Assembly (NCBI RefSeq): GCF_945957355.1
Contig: NZ_CAMFKM010000005.1
Span: forward strand, 186,001-250,000
DNA length: 64,000 bases
Source of the DNA: an uncultured Reyranella sp.
Lineage (GTDB): Bacteria > Pseudomonadota > Alphaproteobacteria > Reyranellales > Reyranellaceae
Direction of reading: 5' to 3'
This document shows positions 8,300 to 17,603 of the stretch, piece after piece. A program made the translations under genes and the position numbers. The notes below the pieces were generated by a model. The model was given only the letters and a program-made list of their open reading frames with translations. It was not told the DNA's origin and searched no databases. The first letter of the stretch is position 1. The number at the start of each line of letters is the position of its first letter.

Positions 8300-8779
8300 C
8301 TACTTGGCTGCCTTGAGCGTCACCTCGGCCAGTCCGCCGGCGACGTTCAGGCCGACATTGCCCTCGACGCTGACCGGTTGCAGGCTGACCTGCTTGTTGC
8401 CGCCGCCGATCAGGACGTTGGCGCCCGCGCCCACGCCGACCGAGGCGCTTGCCGTCGGACCGACATAGTCGCCCGCGAGCGCACCCTTGGCGACCTGGCC
8501 CGGCGCGAAGACCAGCCACACGACGTGTCCCTGCTTGGTGAAGCCGAGATCTACGCCGTACTTCTTGATGGTGCCCGTGTAGTGCTCGGCCGTGCCGTCG
8601 GTCTTGGCGAGGATGCAATCGAGATCCTTCGAGGACCCGAACACGAATCCGACGCCGCCGGCAACCGTACAGGTCAGCGAACCAACATTGACGCCCTTGG
8701 GAGGCGTCTGTGCCTGCGCCGCAAGACCGAGGGGAAGAATGGAAAGTGCCGCCGTGAGGGCCGCAGCATAGATGTTCAT
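8300..8779 (-). CDS. DUF992 domain secreted protein
   Basis: 159 residues with a clear Sec signal peptide (about 1-24, ending AQAQ) and a DUF992 body, including GSLTCTVAGGVGFVFGSSKDLDC. Two conserved-type cysteines probably form a disulphide in the periplasm. Function is unknown; the family is common in rhizobia. I chose the ATG at 8779 over the GTG just before it. Two FixK/FNR-type boxes lie upstream in the divergent region shared with the phasin gene. Confidence 0.8.
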   Translation of the reverse strand: MNIYAAALTAALSILPLGLAAQAQTPPKGVNVGSLTCTVAGGVGFVFGSSKDLDCILAKTDGTAEHYTGTIKKYGVDLGFTKQGHVVWLVFAPGQVAKGALAGDYVGPTASASVGVGAGANVLIGGGNKQVSLQPVSVEGNVGLNVAGGLAEVTLKAAK

Positions 8780-8849
8780 CACTTGTCTCCTGGTCAGACG
8801 GAAAAACTATCCGATTTATGTAGTTTAGGGCGCAACCAACCCGAGAGCG

Positions 8850-8863
8850 TTGATCTGCATCAA
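8850..8863. promoter_or_regulatory. FixK/FNR-type box
   Basis: TTGATCTGCATCAA, an exact TTGAT-N4-ATCAA palindrome. It is centred 77 bases before the DUF992 start on the minus strand. Confidence 0.82.
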
Positions 8864-8874
8864 GCTCGTGCGGG

Positions 8875-8888
8875 TTGATGCAGATCAA
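8875..8888. promoter_or_regulatory. FixK/FNR-type box
   Basis: TTGATGCAGATCAA, a second exact palindrome 25 bases from the first. It is centred 57 bases before the phasin-like start on the plus strand. The pair appears to give each divergent gene its own site. Confidence 0.82.
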
Positions 8889-8938
8889 CGGCCGGTGACC
8901 CGTCTGCGCCTATGGTTTCATCGGATGCGGAGGGTGAG

Positions 8939-9298
8939 ATGAACGACATGCAAGCGGACAAGCTGCCGAGCGTGGAGTCACTGCCGGCGGCAGATATGTG
9001 GAATTCGGCGATGTCGAACTGTGCCGATTCCTTCGAGGAATGGGCGGCGGCCGGTGTGGCCTGGCAGAGCGAGGTTTCGCAATTTGCCGAGCGTCGCCTC
9101 AAGGACAATTTCTCGACCTGGCTGACGCTGCTGTCCGCGCGCGACGTCGCGAGCGTCTGGCAGGCCCAGAGCGCCTGGAGCGTTCGCGCCGCCGAAGACT
9201 ATTCCGAGGAAGCCAAGCGTCTGGCCGAGTTGGTCACCAGCGTGACCCTTTCCGGCGCGACGCCCGAGGCCCAGCAGACGACGCGGCTTCTGGGATAG
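8939..9298 (+). CDS. Phasin-like protein
   Basis: 119 residues, almost wholly alpha-helical and acidic, with the WLTLLSARDVASVWQAQSAW ... EEAKRLAEL pattern of the Phasin_2 family. These proteins coat polyhydroxyalkanoate granules. The start at 8939 has GGAGGGTG just upstream. A 3-hydroxybutyrate dehydrogenase in the same window (37.9 kb) fits a PHB-storing organism. Similarity is moderate, so a related granule/helix protein is possible. Confidence 0.65.
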   Translation: MNDMQADKLPSVESLPAADMWNSAMSNCADSFEEWAAAGVAWQSEVSQFAERRLKDNFSTWLTLLSARDVASVWQAQSAWSVRAAEDYSEEAKRLAELVTSVTLSGATPEAQQTTRLLG

Positions 9299-9328
9299 GT
9301 CGCCTCGCGGGCCCGCGGTTCACGCCGG

Positions 9329-9628
9329 CTATCGGAGGCTCAGGATATAGTTCACCAGGGCCTGACGTTCGCTATTGCTGAGAGAGAAATCAGGCATGCG
9401 TGTGTGGCCCGTCGAGAGATAGGCCTTGAGTTGCTCGGCGTTTGTCGTGGGCTTGGCCGCAATGGCGGAGAAGCTTGGAATGCCATTTGCGCTGGCGGTC
9501 CTCGGTGCGGGCTCGACGATGTGGCATGCCATGCACCAGCGTTCGGCCAAGGCCGCTCCATAGCCCGGGGCCTGCGCCATCGAGGGAAGCGGCAGGAGCA
9601 CGAGCAGCAGGGCGATCATTCGGTTCAT
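9329..9628 (-). CDS. Small periplasmic c-type cytochrome
   Basis: 99 residues: a Sec signal peptide (1-20), one haem motif C32-M-A-C35-H36, and a likely axial methionine M78 (TRMPDF). Size and layout fit a mono-haem class I cytochrome or a cytochrome subunit of a terminal oxidase/denitrification chain. An earlier in-frame ATG at 9640 would add four residues. The upstream small membrane gene is on the same strand, so the two may form an operon behind the weak box at 9985. Confidence 0.85.
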   Translation of the reverse strand: MNRMIALLLVLLPLPSMAQAPGYGAALAERWCMACHIVEPAPRTASANGIPSFSAIAAKPTTNAEQLKAYLSTGHTRMPDFSLSNSERQALVNYILSLR

Positions 9629-9670
9629 CGACTTCTCCATGATCCAAAGGTCCGTGACGATCGGGCAGGC

Positions 9671-9934
9671 TCAGGAACGGCGCGTTGCCCGGAAGAGCGC
9701 GATGCCGACAAACAGCACCAACAGCGCTGGGATCAATCCGAACAAGGCGACCTCGAGGGGATCCCTCGCCGAGCGCGACAGGAAGGCCAGCCAAGTATGC
9801 TCCGTCTGGCACAACAGACGCCCATCGACCTGCTGGACGCACGACATGCGAACGAAGAGCATCCAGCCGATCCACGACATGGCGCTGCCGACCAGCCACA
9901 GGGTGATCAATGCCCGTCCGGAGCCCATTTCCAT
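9671..9934 (-). CDS. Small two-helix membrane protein
   Basis: 87 residues with two predicted transmembrane helices (about 6-28 and 60-82) and two cysteines in the loop between them (SCVQQVDGRLLCQ), which would face the periplasm. The ribosome site GGGGGA lies directly ahead; an ATG six bases later (9928) is equally plausible. It precedes the cytochrome c gene, so it may be a membrane partner of that cytochrome. No family was recognised. Confidence 0.6.
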   Translation of the reverse strand: MEMGSGRALITLWLVGSAMSWIGWMLFVRMSCVQQVDGRLLCQTEHTWLAFLSRSARDPLEVALFGLIPALLVLFVGIALFRATRRS

Positions 9935-9984
9935 TCCCCCGCCTGCCTTCGAGATCAACTCTACTGGATTCCCCGTCGCAGGAC

Positions 9985-9998
9985 TTGCTCCAAATCAA
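9985..9998. promoter_or_regulatory. Degenerate FixK/FNR-type box
   Basis: TTGCTCCAAATCAA has one mismatch in the left half-site. Its centre is 57 bases before the minus-strand start at 9934, the same distance seen at the better sites, which is why it is listed. Confidence 0.5.
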
Positions 9999-10135
9999 AC
10001 ACACGCCGGCGGCTTCCTGTACCCCGGTGACTTGATGGAGGCACGGCCCCGCACCGCGTTTGCGCGCCAACTGGTCCCAGCCTAGCCTTGGCGGCGGCCG
10101 GGATCGTCGGCTGCATTCTCTCTGGAAGGCGTTTC

Positions 10136-10717
10136 ATGAACAACCTGCCGGGACAGGGCATCGCAGGCCGCGATCGAGAGCCCCTCGAGGCCGTGGCATC
10201 CGATTACGGCCGGCTGCTGTTGCTGCGGGGCATGGTGGCGCTGCTCCTTGCATTCCTCGTCTTCTTCTGGCCCAAGCTCACCATAACCGGTCTGGCGATG
10301 CTGTGGGGCGGCTACTCGCTTGTCGATGGCGTTCTCGCCCTTGCCGCCGCGGTCGGCGGCCGGAGCGGCGCACCGCGCCTCTGGCTGGGCCTGATCGGAT
10401 CGGCCGGGCTGCTCTGTGCCGGCGGCACGCTGGTCGCGATCGACGAAGTATCCGCACATCTGGTCGGCATCATTTCCGTCTGGGCCATCGTGACCGGTGC
10501 GATGCAGGTCTGGGCCGCGCTCGAGGTGCGCAAGGCAGTCGATGGTCATTGGATACTGGTGTTCGATGGAGCGGGTGCGGTTCTGTTCGGGGTGGCCCTG
10601 GCCTTCTGGCCGAACCTCCAGGCGGAGGCCCTGCTATGGTTGATCGGGTGGTTCGCGGCGGCAGTCGGCGGCCTGCTCGTGAGCGTAGGCTACTGGCTCG
10701 GCCGGACGACCCCGTAG
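10136..10717 (+). CDS. HdeD/DUF308-family membrane protein
   Basis: 193 residues with six short hydrophobic helices arranged as DUF308 repeats (for example LLLLRGMVALLLAFLVFFWP and WILVFDGAGAVLFGVALAFWP). HdeD-type proteins are inner-membrane proteins linked to acid or general stress; the molecular role is not known. The start at 10136 has GGAAGG upstream. It converges with the TPR gene, their stop codons lying one base apart. Confidence 0.8.
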   Translation: MNNLPGQGIAGRDREPLEAVASDYGRLLLLRGMVALLLAFLVFFWPKLTITGLAMLWGGYSLVDGVLALAAAVGGRSGAPRLWLGLIGSAGLLCAGGTLVAIDEVSAHLVGIISVWAIVTGAMQVWAALEVRKAVDGHWILVFDGAGAVLFGVALAFWPNLQAEALLWLIGWFAAAVGGLLVSVGYWLGRTTP

Positions 10718-11461
10718 TTATCGAGAATCCCCAAGCGAGATCCCGAGCCTGGCCATGTGTTCGGCGATGTCCGGCTTGATCGATGCCGCCGCAGCGACGT
10801 CACCGTCGCCGCCACCCACGTCTCCCTTCATGCGCCGGGCTACGCCACGGCCGAACAGTGCGTAGGGGTTGTCGGGCTGGCTCTTGATCAGCATCGTGTA
10901 GTCCGCGATGGCGTCGTCGTAGCGTTTCAGCTTCAGGTAGGCGATTGCGCGGGACGCATAGGCGCCGGGATACTTCTGCTTGAGACGAAGGGCCTCGTTG
11001 CAGTCCGACAGGGCTTGTTCGAGTTCTCCCAGGACGGCTCTTGCGAAGCACCGGTTTCCAAGTGTCACCGCGCTCGAGGGATTGAGCCTGACTGCCTGGT
11101 CGAAATCCTCGATGGCCCGCTCGTAGCGTTCCAGCGCGATGTACGTCGCACCCCGGCTGTTGAAGGCCTCAGCATCCAGCGGGTTGGTCCTGACCGCCCG
11201 GTCGTAGTCCTCCAACGCCTGTTCAAACAGGCCCTTGTCGTCGTAGGCGTCGCCGCGATTCTTGTAGGCCGTGGCCAGGTCGTCCCTGTCCACGAGGCCT
11301 CGGGAGATGACAGCCGTGCAACTGGTGATCACTTGGTCGGACGCCGCGTCCTCGTAGCACTTCCGGTAGAACGCTTCGTAGCCCTGCGCGCGCGGCGCCT
11401 CGGCAACCGCCGTGCAGAACACGCCCGACAGGATCGCCAGAAAGGTCCATGTCTTGGCCAT
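10718..11461 (-). CDS. Periplasmic tetratricopeptide-repeat protein
   Basis: 247 residues: a signal peptide (1-25), then about five TPR units (from about 60 to 215) with the usual W/L-G-Y-A-F-A-P signature, for example AFNSRGATYIALERYERAIEDFDQAVRLNP. Such proteins act as scaffolds; no catalytic motif is seen. A box-like element lies 40 bases upstream (11494-11507). Function cannot be narrowed further. Confidence 0.8.
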   Translation of the reverse strand: MAKTWTFLAILSGVFCTAVAEAPRAQGYEAFYRKCYEDAASDQVITSCTAVISRGLVDRDDLATAYKNRGDAYDDKGLFEQALEDYDRAVRTNPLDAEAFNSRGATYIALERYERAIEDFDQAVRLNPSSAVTLGNRCFARAVLGELEQALSDCNEALRLKQKYPGAYASRAIAYLKLKRYDDAIADYTMLIKSQPDNPYALFGRGVARRMKGDVGGGDGDVAAAASIKPDIAEHMARLGISLGDSR

Positions 11462-11493
11462 GCCGAAAGCTACCAGCGCCTGCCCGGCGGAAC

Positions 11494-11507
11494 ATGATCC
11501 AGATCAA
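11494..11507. promoter_or_regulatory. FixK/FNR-type box
   Basis: ATGATCCAGATCAA, one mismatch in the first base of the dyad. It lies close (about 40 bases) to the start of the TPR gene on the minus strand, closer than usual, so either strand could be the target. Confidence 0.55.
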
Positions 11508-11586
11508 GCACGGCGAAAATCATTCGGCGGTCGGTCGGGAGGATGACTCCGGGGCGGTCCTGCTCTCCTGTATGGCGCCGTATGTG

Positions 11587-11600
11587 TTGACGTACATCAA
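11587..11600. promoter_or_regulatory. FixK/FNR-type box
   Basis: TTGACGTACATCAA, a good dyad, about 134 bases before the PEP synthase start. This implies a longer leader (about 90 bases) than at the other genes. Confidence 0.75.
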
Positions 11601-11727
11601 GGACGGTCTTGACTGCAGTCCTAGATTGCCTCGCATTCCGCGATGGAATGGGGGCACACATGCTGCGTCGCCGGCTCGGTCTCTTCTTCATCTCCGGCGC
11701 CCAGCACGATCGGGTCATGGGCGCGCG

Positions 11728-14127
11728 ATGACCATGTCATCCTCCAAGGTCCGGTGGTTCCGGGATCTCCGCGCGACCGATGTGGCTGTGGTCGGCGGGA
11801 AGAACGCGTCGCTCGGAGAAATGGTCTCGGCGCTGTCCGGGCAGGGCGTGAAGGTGCCCGACGGCTTTGCCCTGACGGTGGAAGCATATCGCGAGGCGCT
11901 TGCCGCAAGTGACGCCTGGCCAAAACTCGCGGCCTTGCTCGACGGGGTCGGCGCGAATGACGTCAGGCGCCTGGCCGTAGCAGCCGCCGAAGCCAGGGCG
12001 ATCGTCTATGCCGCGACGGGAACCGACCAGATTCGCACGATGCTGGTGGAGAACTATCGGAAGCTCGAAGCAATATACGGGGCGCGGGTCGCGGTCGCCG
12101 TCCGCAGTTCCGCCACGGCCGAAGACTTGCCGACGGCCAGCTTCGCGGGCCAGCATGACAGTTTCCTCAACGTCCGGGGCGTCACCCATCTCGAGGAGGC
12201 ATGCCGCAGGTGCTTTGCGTCTGCCTTCACCGACCGGGCGATCGTCTATCGCAATGCCAACGGTTTCGATCACCTCAAGGTCGGTCTCTCCGTCGGCATC
12301 ATGAAGATGGTGCGCTCCGACCGGGCGGCCAGCGGCGTCGCGTTTACACTCGACACCGAAAGCGGCTTTCGCGACGTCGTGCTGGTGACGGGCGTCTGGG
12401 GACTTGGTGAGAGCATCGTGCAGGGCAAGGTCGACCCCGACGAGTTTCATGTCCACAAACCGACCTTCCGCTCCGGCAGGCGATGCGTGCTAAGCCGGTC
12501 CCTCGGCGGGAAGCAGCAGCAGCTGGTCTACGGGACAGATGCTGACGCCGGTTCCACCTTCTACGTCGAGACGCCGGCCGAGAAGCGTGACCGATTCTGT
12601 ATCACCGACGCCGAAGTACTGGAATTGACCGCCTGCGCCCTGCGGATCGAGGAGCACTATTCGCGATTGGCGGGTGAACCGCGCGCGATGGACATCGAAT
12701 GGGCCAAGGACGGCCCGGATGGAGCCCTTTTCATTGTCCAGGCGCGACCCGAGACGGTGATTTCGAGACGCTCGCCTTCGCTTATCGAAACCTACAGGGT
12801 CCGAAGCGCGGTCGCTCCGCTGATCGAAGGGCGGGCGGTTGGAGAGAGGGCAGCCAGCGGGAAGGTGTATCACGTCGCGAGTCCCGCAGACCTGGCCGGC
12901 TTTCCGCCGGGCGGCGTGCTCGTGGCGAGTTCCACCAGCCCCGATTGGGAGCCGGCGATGAAGAGGGCGGCCGCGATCGTGACCGACCGGGGCGGGAGGA
13001 CCTGCCATGCCGCCATCGTGGCGCGTGAGCACGGCATACCGGCCATCGTCGGCGCGGCGGAAGCGACGACGAGGCTGGTGCAGGGCGGGCATGTGACCGT
13101 GTCGTGTGCCGAAGGCGAAACCGGCCGCGTCTATCCCGGCGAGCAGCCGATCGAGATCATCGCGCGAGATGTCGCGGACCTGCCGAGGCCGCGCACGCCC
13201 GTGATGGTGAATCTGGGTAATCCGGACCTCGCGTTCCGAACGGCCATGCGACCGAACGATGGCGTCGGCCTGGCGCGGATGGAATTCATCATCAATCAGC
13301 ACATCGGAGTCCATCCGATGGCGTTGGCCCGTCCGGAAAGGGTAACCGATCAAGCGGATCGCGAGCAGATCGCGAAGCTGACCCGCAACTTCGACGATCC
13401 GAAGGACTTCTTCATCCAGCGCCTTTCGGAAGGCATCGGCACGATCGGCGCAGCCTTCCACCCCAAGCCCGTCATCGTGCGCCTGTCGGATTTCAAGACA
13501 AACGAATATGCCAAGTTGCTGGGTGGCCGCGGTTTCGAGCCGCGCGAAGAAAATCCGATGCTCGGATTTCGCGGCGCCAGCCGGTACACGCATCCGGCCT
13601 ACGCGGACGGCTTCGCCCTGGAATGCGCCGCGCTGCGTCGTGTTCGCGAAGACATGGGGCTGGAGAACGTCCGGATCATGGTGCCGTTCTGCCGCCGGGT
13701 GGAGGAAGGCGCACAGGTCATCGCCGCGCTCGAGAAGAACGGCCTGAAGCGCGGCGAGAAGGGGCTCGAGGTCTACGTGATGTGCGAGATTCCCAACAAC
13801 ATCATCCAGATCGATGCGTTCTCCCGGTTGTTCGACGGATTCTCGATCGGGTCGAACGATCTGACGCAGCTCGTCCTGGGTGTCGACCGCGATTCGAGCA
13901 TGGTCTCGTTCGAGTTCGACGAACGCGACCCGGGCGTGCTGGAGATGCTGCGGCAGGCAATCGAAGGCGCTCATCGCAACGGACGTCATGTCGGCATCTG
14001 CGGCGAAGCGCCGGCCAACTACCCAGAGGTTGCGTCGTTCCTGACCAGGCTCGGTATCGATTCGATCAGCGTCAATCCCGAGAGCGTCGCGCAGACGATG
14101 GAGGTCGTGTTTCGCGCGGAGGCTTGA
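11728..14127 (+). CDS. ppsA: Phosphoenolpyruvate synthase
   Basis: 799 residues, matching the usual length of about 790. The N-terminal ATP-grasp domain starts with VVGGKNASLGEM. The swivelling phosphohistidine domain has GGRTCHAAIVARE with the catalytic His at 427. The C-terminal PEP/pyruvate barrel ends in FSIGSNDLTQLVLGVDRDS and the GICGEAP motif. The enzyme makes PEP from pyruvate, ATP and water, the first step of gluconeogenesis from C3 units. The start at 11728 was chosen because conserved similarity begins directly after it; an in-frame ATG at 11734 is an alternative. Confidence 0.93.
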   Translation: MTMSSSKVRWFRDLRATDVAVVGGKNASLGEMVSALSGQGVKVPDGFALTVEAYREALAASDAWPKLAALLDGVGANDVRRLAVAAAEARAIVYAATGTDQIRTMLVENYRKLEAIYGARVAVAVRSSATAEDLPTASFAGQHDSFLNVRGVTHLEEACRRCFASAFTDRAIVYRNANGFDHLKVGLSVGIMKMVRSDRAASGVAFTLDTESGFRDVVLVTGVWGLGESIVQGKVDPDEFHVHKPTFRSGRRCVLSRSLGGKQQQLVYGTDADAGSTFYVETPAEKRDRFCITDAEVLELTACALRIEEHYSRLAGEPRAMDIEWAKDGPDGALFIVQARPETVISRRSPSLIETYRVRSAVAPLIEGRAVGERAASGKVYHVASPADLAGFPPGGVLVASSTSPDWEPAMKRAAAIVTDRGGRTCHAAIVAREHGIPAIVGAAEATTRLVQGGHVTVSCAEGETGRVYPGEQPIEIIARDVADLPRPRTPVMVNLGNPDLAFRTAMRPNDGVGLARMEFIINQHIGVHPMALARPERVTDQADREQIAKLTRNFDDPKDFFIQRLSEGIGTIGAAFHPKPVIVRLSDFKTNEYAKLLGGRGFEPREENPMLGFRGASRYTHPAYADGFALECAALRRVREDMGLENVRIMVPFCRRVEEGAQVIAALEKNGLKRGEKGLEVYVMCEIPNNIIQIDAFSRLFDGFSIGSNDLTQLVLGVDRDSSMVSFEFDERDPGVLEMLRQAIEGAHRNGRHVGICGEAPANYPEVASFLTRLGIDSISVNPESVAQTMEVVFRAEA

Positions 14128-14137
14128 GGCATATCAA
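14124..14137. promoter_or_regulatory. FixK/FNR-type box overlapping the ppsA stop
   Basis: TTGAGGCATATCAA overlaps the PEP synthase stop codon and is centred 57 bases before the alcohol dehydrogenase start. The following genes can therefore be transcribed independently of ppsA. Confidence 0.75.
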
Positions 14138-14187
14138 TTCCCCGACGTTCCCGCGCGCCTAGCGTGGCGTCGAACAACGGAGGAATC

Positions 14188-15261
14188 ATGCCAAAGATGA
14201 TGGCGGCAGTCTTTGCCGAGCCGGGCCGGATCGTCCTCGAGTCGCGACCGGTGCCCGATGTCGGTCCCTTGGATGCGCTGGTGCGCATCAGCACGACGAC
14301 GATCTGCGGCACCGACGTACACATCCTTCGCGGAGAATATCCCGTCGCCCGGGGGCTGATCGTCGGCCACGAGCCGGTCGGCATCATCGAGAAGCTGGGA
14401 TCCGAGGTCAGAGGCTACAAGGAAGGCCAGCGCGTGGTCGCAGGCGCCATCACGCCGAGCGGGCACAGCTACGCCTGCCTTTGCGGCGCGCATTCGCAGG
14501 ACGGACCGGCGACGCGGCATGGCTTCAAGCCGGCCGGTGGTTGGCGCTTCGGCAACACGATCGACGGTTGCCAGGCGGAGTTCGTGCTGGTGCCGGATGC
14601 AATGACAAATCTCGCGCCGGTGCCGTCGAACCTCACCGACGAACAGGTGCTGATGTGTCCCGACATCATGTCGACCGGTTTCGCGGGCGCCGAGGGCGGC
14701 AGCGTCCGGATCGGGGACATCGTGGCGGTCTTCGCCCTCGGTCCGATCGGCCTCTGTGCGGCGCTGGGCGCGCGGTTGATGGGGGCCACGACGGTGATCG
14801 GGGTGGACACCGTACCGGCGCGACTGGCCGTCGCCCGCAAACTGGGGATCGACCATGTCGTCGACTTCAAGAAGAGCGATCCCGTCGCGGCGATCCGCGA
14901 ACTCACGGGCGGCCGTGGCGTCGACGTCGCGATCGAGGCGCTGGGAACGCAGCAGACCTTCGAGAACGCGCTTCGCGCGTTGCGGCCGGGCGGCACGCTA
15001 TCGAGTCTCGGCGTCTATTCGTCGGACCTGCGCATTCCGCTCGACGCCTTCACGGCAGGTCTCGGCGACAACAAGATCGTTACGTCGCTCTGCCCGGGAG
15101 GCAAGGAGCGCATGCGGCGGCTGATGAGCGTCATCGCCGCGGGAAGGGCCGACCTGGGCGCGCTGGTGACGCACCGCTTCAAGCTCGCCGAGATCGAGCA
15201 GGCCTACGATCTCTTCTCCCATCAGCGCGATGGGGTCCTGAAGGTCGCGCTCACCCCCTGA
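14188..15261 (+). CDS. NAD(P)-dependent zinc alcohol dehydrogenase (secondary-alcohol type)
   Basis: 357 residues of the medium-chain dehydrogenase family. Catalytic zinc ligands are C40, H61 and E62 (CGTDVHILRG ... GHEPVG); the four-cysteine structural zinc loop is absent, as in Clostridium/Thermoanaerobacter-type secondary alcohol dehydrogenases. The Rossmann motif is ALGPIGLCAALGAR (about 191-204). It should interconvert an alcohol and a ketone or aldehyde, a plausible sink for reducing power when oxygen is low. ACGGAGG precedes the start. It heads a run of closely spaced genes to 21238. Confidence 0.9.
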   Translation: MPKMMAAVFAEPGRIVLESRPVPDVGPLDALVRISTTTICGTDVHILRGEYPVARGLIVGHEPVGIIEKLGSEVRGYKEGQRVVAGAITPSGHSYACLCGAHSQDGPATRHGFKPAGGWRFGNTIDGCQAEFVLVPDAMTNLAPVPSNLTDEQVLMCPDIMSTGFAGAEGGSVRIGDIVAVFALGPIGLCAALGARLMGATTVIGVDTVPARLAVARKLGIDHVVDFKKSDPVAAIRELTGGRGVDVAIEALGTQQTFENALRALRPGGTLSSLGVYSSDLRIPLDAFTAGLGDNKIVTSLCPGGKERMRRLMSVIAAGRADLGALVTHRFKLAEIEQAYDLFSHQRDGVLKVALTP

Positions 15262-15276
15262 ACCGAAGGACCCGAG

Positions 15277-16662
15277 ATGGTCAGTCTTCCTTCCGCATTC
15301 GGCGGCCCGGCCGTGCCTTCGGTGGCGAGCCGACGTCTGTTGCGACCCGACTTCCTGTGGGGCGTCTCGACGTCGTCGTATCAGATCGAAGGTGCGGCCC
15401 GGGAGGATGGTCGAGGTCCCAGCGTCTGGGACGGCTTCTCCCACGAGCCCGGGAGGATCGCCAACGGTGACACCGGGGACGTTGCCTGCGATCATTACCA
15501 TCGCTATGCCGAAGACATCGCCCTGATGCGCGACCTGGGTGTCGGCGCCTATCGTTTCTCGATTGCCTGGCCGCGCGTGTTGCCGGAAGGACGGGGCGCC
15601 GTGAACGAGGCCGGGATCGCCTTCTACGACCGGCTTGTCGACGGGCTGCTGGCCGCGGGGATCGAACCCTGGGTCTGCCTGTACCATTGGGACCTGCCGC
15701 AGGCGCTGCAGGATCGTGGTGGCTGGGTCCATCGCGACAGCGCGGGCTGGTTCGCGGACTATGCCCGTCTGGTGGCGAGCCGGCTGGGCGATCGCGTGAA
15801 GCGATTCGCGACCTTCAACGAGCCGGGCGTCTTCACGCTGTTCGGTTACGCCTTCCGCTGGCATCCCCCGGCAGTCGACGATCCGTCGCAGCACCATGCC
15901 GCGATCCATCATGTGAACCTGGCGCATGGCGCGGCGATCGACGTGCTTCGGGCCTATCTTCCCGGTGCGTCGCTCGGAACCATCTGCAACATGCAGCCGG
16001 TGCGCCCCGTCGATCCGACGGCCCAGGATCGGGCGGCGGCCGCCCTGCTGGACGAGTACTGGAACCGGGCCTTTGCAGATCCGCAGGTTCGCGGTGCCTA
16101 TCCCAAGGCGCTCGCCGAGCGCGTCGCGCCTTTCGTCCAGGACGGCGACATGGAGCGGATCCAGCGTCCCATCGACTGGCTGGGCATCAATCACTACTCC
16201 CCGATCTACGCCAGGGCCGACGCCGCGTCGCGACTGGGCTTCGCCTGGAGCGACGCGCCGGCCGACGTCCCGCGCTCGCCGATCGGCTGGCAGATAGATC
16301 CCGACGCCTTCAGGGATACGCTGCTCGACGCCTGCGATCGGTATCGGCTTCCGATCTACGTGACGGAGAACGGGGCCGGTGCGGACGAGACCGGCGACGC
16401 AGCGGGGGCCGTGAACGACGTCGAGCGCATCGACTACCTCTCGCGCTACGTGGACGCTCTGGAAGAGGCCGTCACCTACGGCGCCGACGTGCGCGGCTAT
16501 TTCGTCTGGTCGCTGCTCGACAATTTCGAGTGGGGCGCGGGATACGCCAACCGCTTCGGCCTCGTCCGCGTGGACTACCCCACGCAGCGGCGCACCCCCA
16601 AGGCCTCGGCCCGCTGGTACAAGGCGACCATCGCTGCCCAGGTTCGCGGCATCGTGCCATGA
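15277..16662 (+). CDS. bglA: Beta-glucosidase, glycoside hydrolase family 1
   Basis: 461 residues, the usual GH1 length. The acid/base glutamate is E182 in TFNEPG and the nucleophile is E364 in TENGAG; FLWGVSTSSYQIEGA marks the N-terminal barrel strand. No signal peptide is evident, so it is probably cytoplasmic and hydrolyses imported beta-glucosides to glucose. The stop overlaps the glucokinase start (ATGA), which links the released glucose directly to phosphorylation. Confidence 0.95.
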   Translation: MVSLPSAFGGPAVPSVASRRLLRPDFLWGVSTSSYQIEGAAREDGRGPSVWDGFSHEPGRIANGDTGDVACDHYHRYAEDIALMRDLGVGAYRFSIAWPRVLPEGRGAVNEAGIAFYDRLVDGLLAAGIEPWVCLYHWDLPQALQDRGGWVHRDSAGWFADYARLVASRLGDRVKRFATFNEPGVFTLFGYAFRWHPPAVDDPSQHHAAIHHVNLAHGAAIDVLRAYLPGASLGTICNMQPVRPVDPTAQDRAAAALLDEYWNRAFADPQVRGAYPKALAERVAPFVQDGDMERIQRPIDWLGINHYSPIYARADAASRLGFAWSDAPADVPRSPIGWQIDPDAFRDTLLDACDRYRLPIYVTENGAGADETGDAAGAVNDVERIDYLSRYVDALEEAVTYGADVRGYFVWSLLDNFEWGAGYANRFGLVRVDYPTQRRTPKASARWYKATIAAQVRGIVP

Positions 16663-17603
16663 GTTGCCTTCTCGCCGATGTCGGAGGCACGCGCACCCGC
16701 TTCGCCTTGCTGACGGACGGGCAGGTGGGTCCTATCGAGTCGCTGCGCACCGGCGCCTATGCCAGCATGCATGATGCCGCGCATCACTTTCTCAACGGGC
16801 AGCCGGACGGGACGATCGTGGAGCGCGCGGTGATTGCTGCGGCAGGTCCCGTCTCGGGCGGGCGCTGCAAGCTCACAAATGCACCCTGGACGCTCGACGC
16901 CGAAAGCCTCCGCCAATCGCTGCGTCTTCGCTCGGCGCGTCTGGTGAACGACCTCGAGGCGCTGGCCTGGGCCGTGCCGCACTTCGGTGACGAGGATTTG
17001 GCTGTCGTCGGCGAGGGAAGTGCGCCCGTGGGCGAGCCCGTTGCAGTGATCGCGCCGGGCACGGGGCTCGGCCTCTCCTGTTATTTCCCGGGCACGACTC
17101 CGCGGACAATCGCCAGCGAAGCCGGGCACGCGACGCTCGCGGCGAGCGATGCGGGTGACGCCGCAATCCTGGAGATGCTGCGCACGCGCTTTGACCATGT
17201 CTCTGCGGAACGCGTCCTGTCGGGGGCCGGACTGGTGAATCTCGACGCGGCGCTCGCGACGAGGGACGGCCACGATCCGGCTTGGCCAACGCCCGAGGAT
17301 ATCGTCCGGGGTGCCCTGTACGGCTCGGCGCCACGCCATGGGGCCGTGCTCGAACTGTTCTGTGGCTTCCTGGCGTCGTTTGCAGGCGACATGGCGCTCA
17401 CTTTTGCCGCCCGCGGCGGCGTGCTGATCGGCGGAGGCATCGCGCCTCACATCGTCCCGCTTCTTCGCAACCCGTCGTTCCGGACGCGCTTTGCCGCGAA
17501 GGGCCGCTTCGCCGGTTACGTCGAGCGGATTCCGATCGCCGTCATCGTCCGGCCGGAACCAACTTTCCTTGGCCTGGCGGCGCTGGCGGCCCGGGGCGAC
17601 TGA
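16659..17603 (+). CDS. glk: Glucokinase (Glk family)
   Basis: 314 residues. The phosphate-binding motif LLADVGGTRTRFAL is at the N-terminus, the catalytic region contains LVNDLEALAW, and GTGLGLSCYF forms the second phosphate loop. It belongs to the bacterial Glk group rather than the ROK group. It phosphorylates glucose to glucose 6-phosphate with ATP. It overlaps the beta-glucosidase gene by four bases and the following ABC-like gene by one base, so all three are translationally coupled. Confidence 0.93.
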   Translation: MSCLLADVGGTRTRFALLTDGQVGPIESLRTGAYASMHDAAHHFLNGQPDGTIVERAVIAAAGPVSGGRCKLTNAPWTLDAESLRQSLRLRSARLVNDLEALAWAVPHFGDEDLAVVGEGSAPVGEPVAVIAPGTGLGLSCYFPGTTPRTIASEAGHATLAASDAGDAAILEMLRTRFDHVSAERVLSGAGLVNLDAALATRDGHDPAWPTPEDIVRGALYGSAPRHGAVLELFCGFLASFAGDMALTFAARGGVLIGGGIAPHIVPLLRNPSFRTRFAAKGRFAGYVERIPIAVIVRPEPTFLGLAALAARGD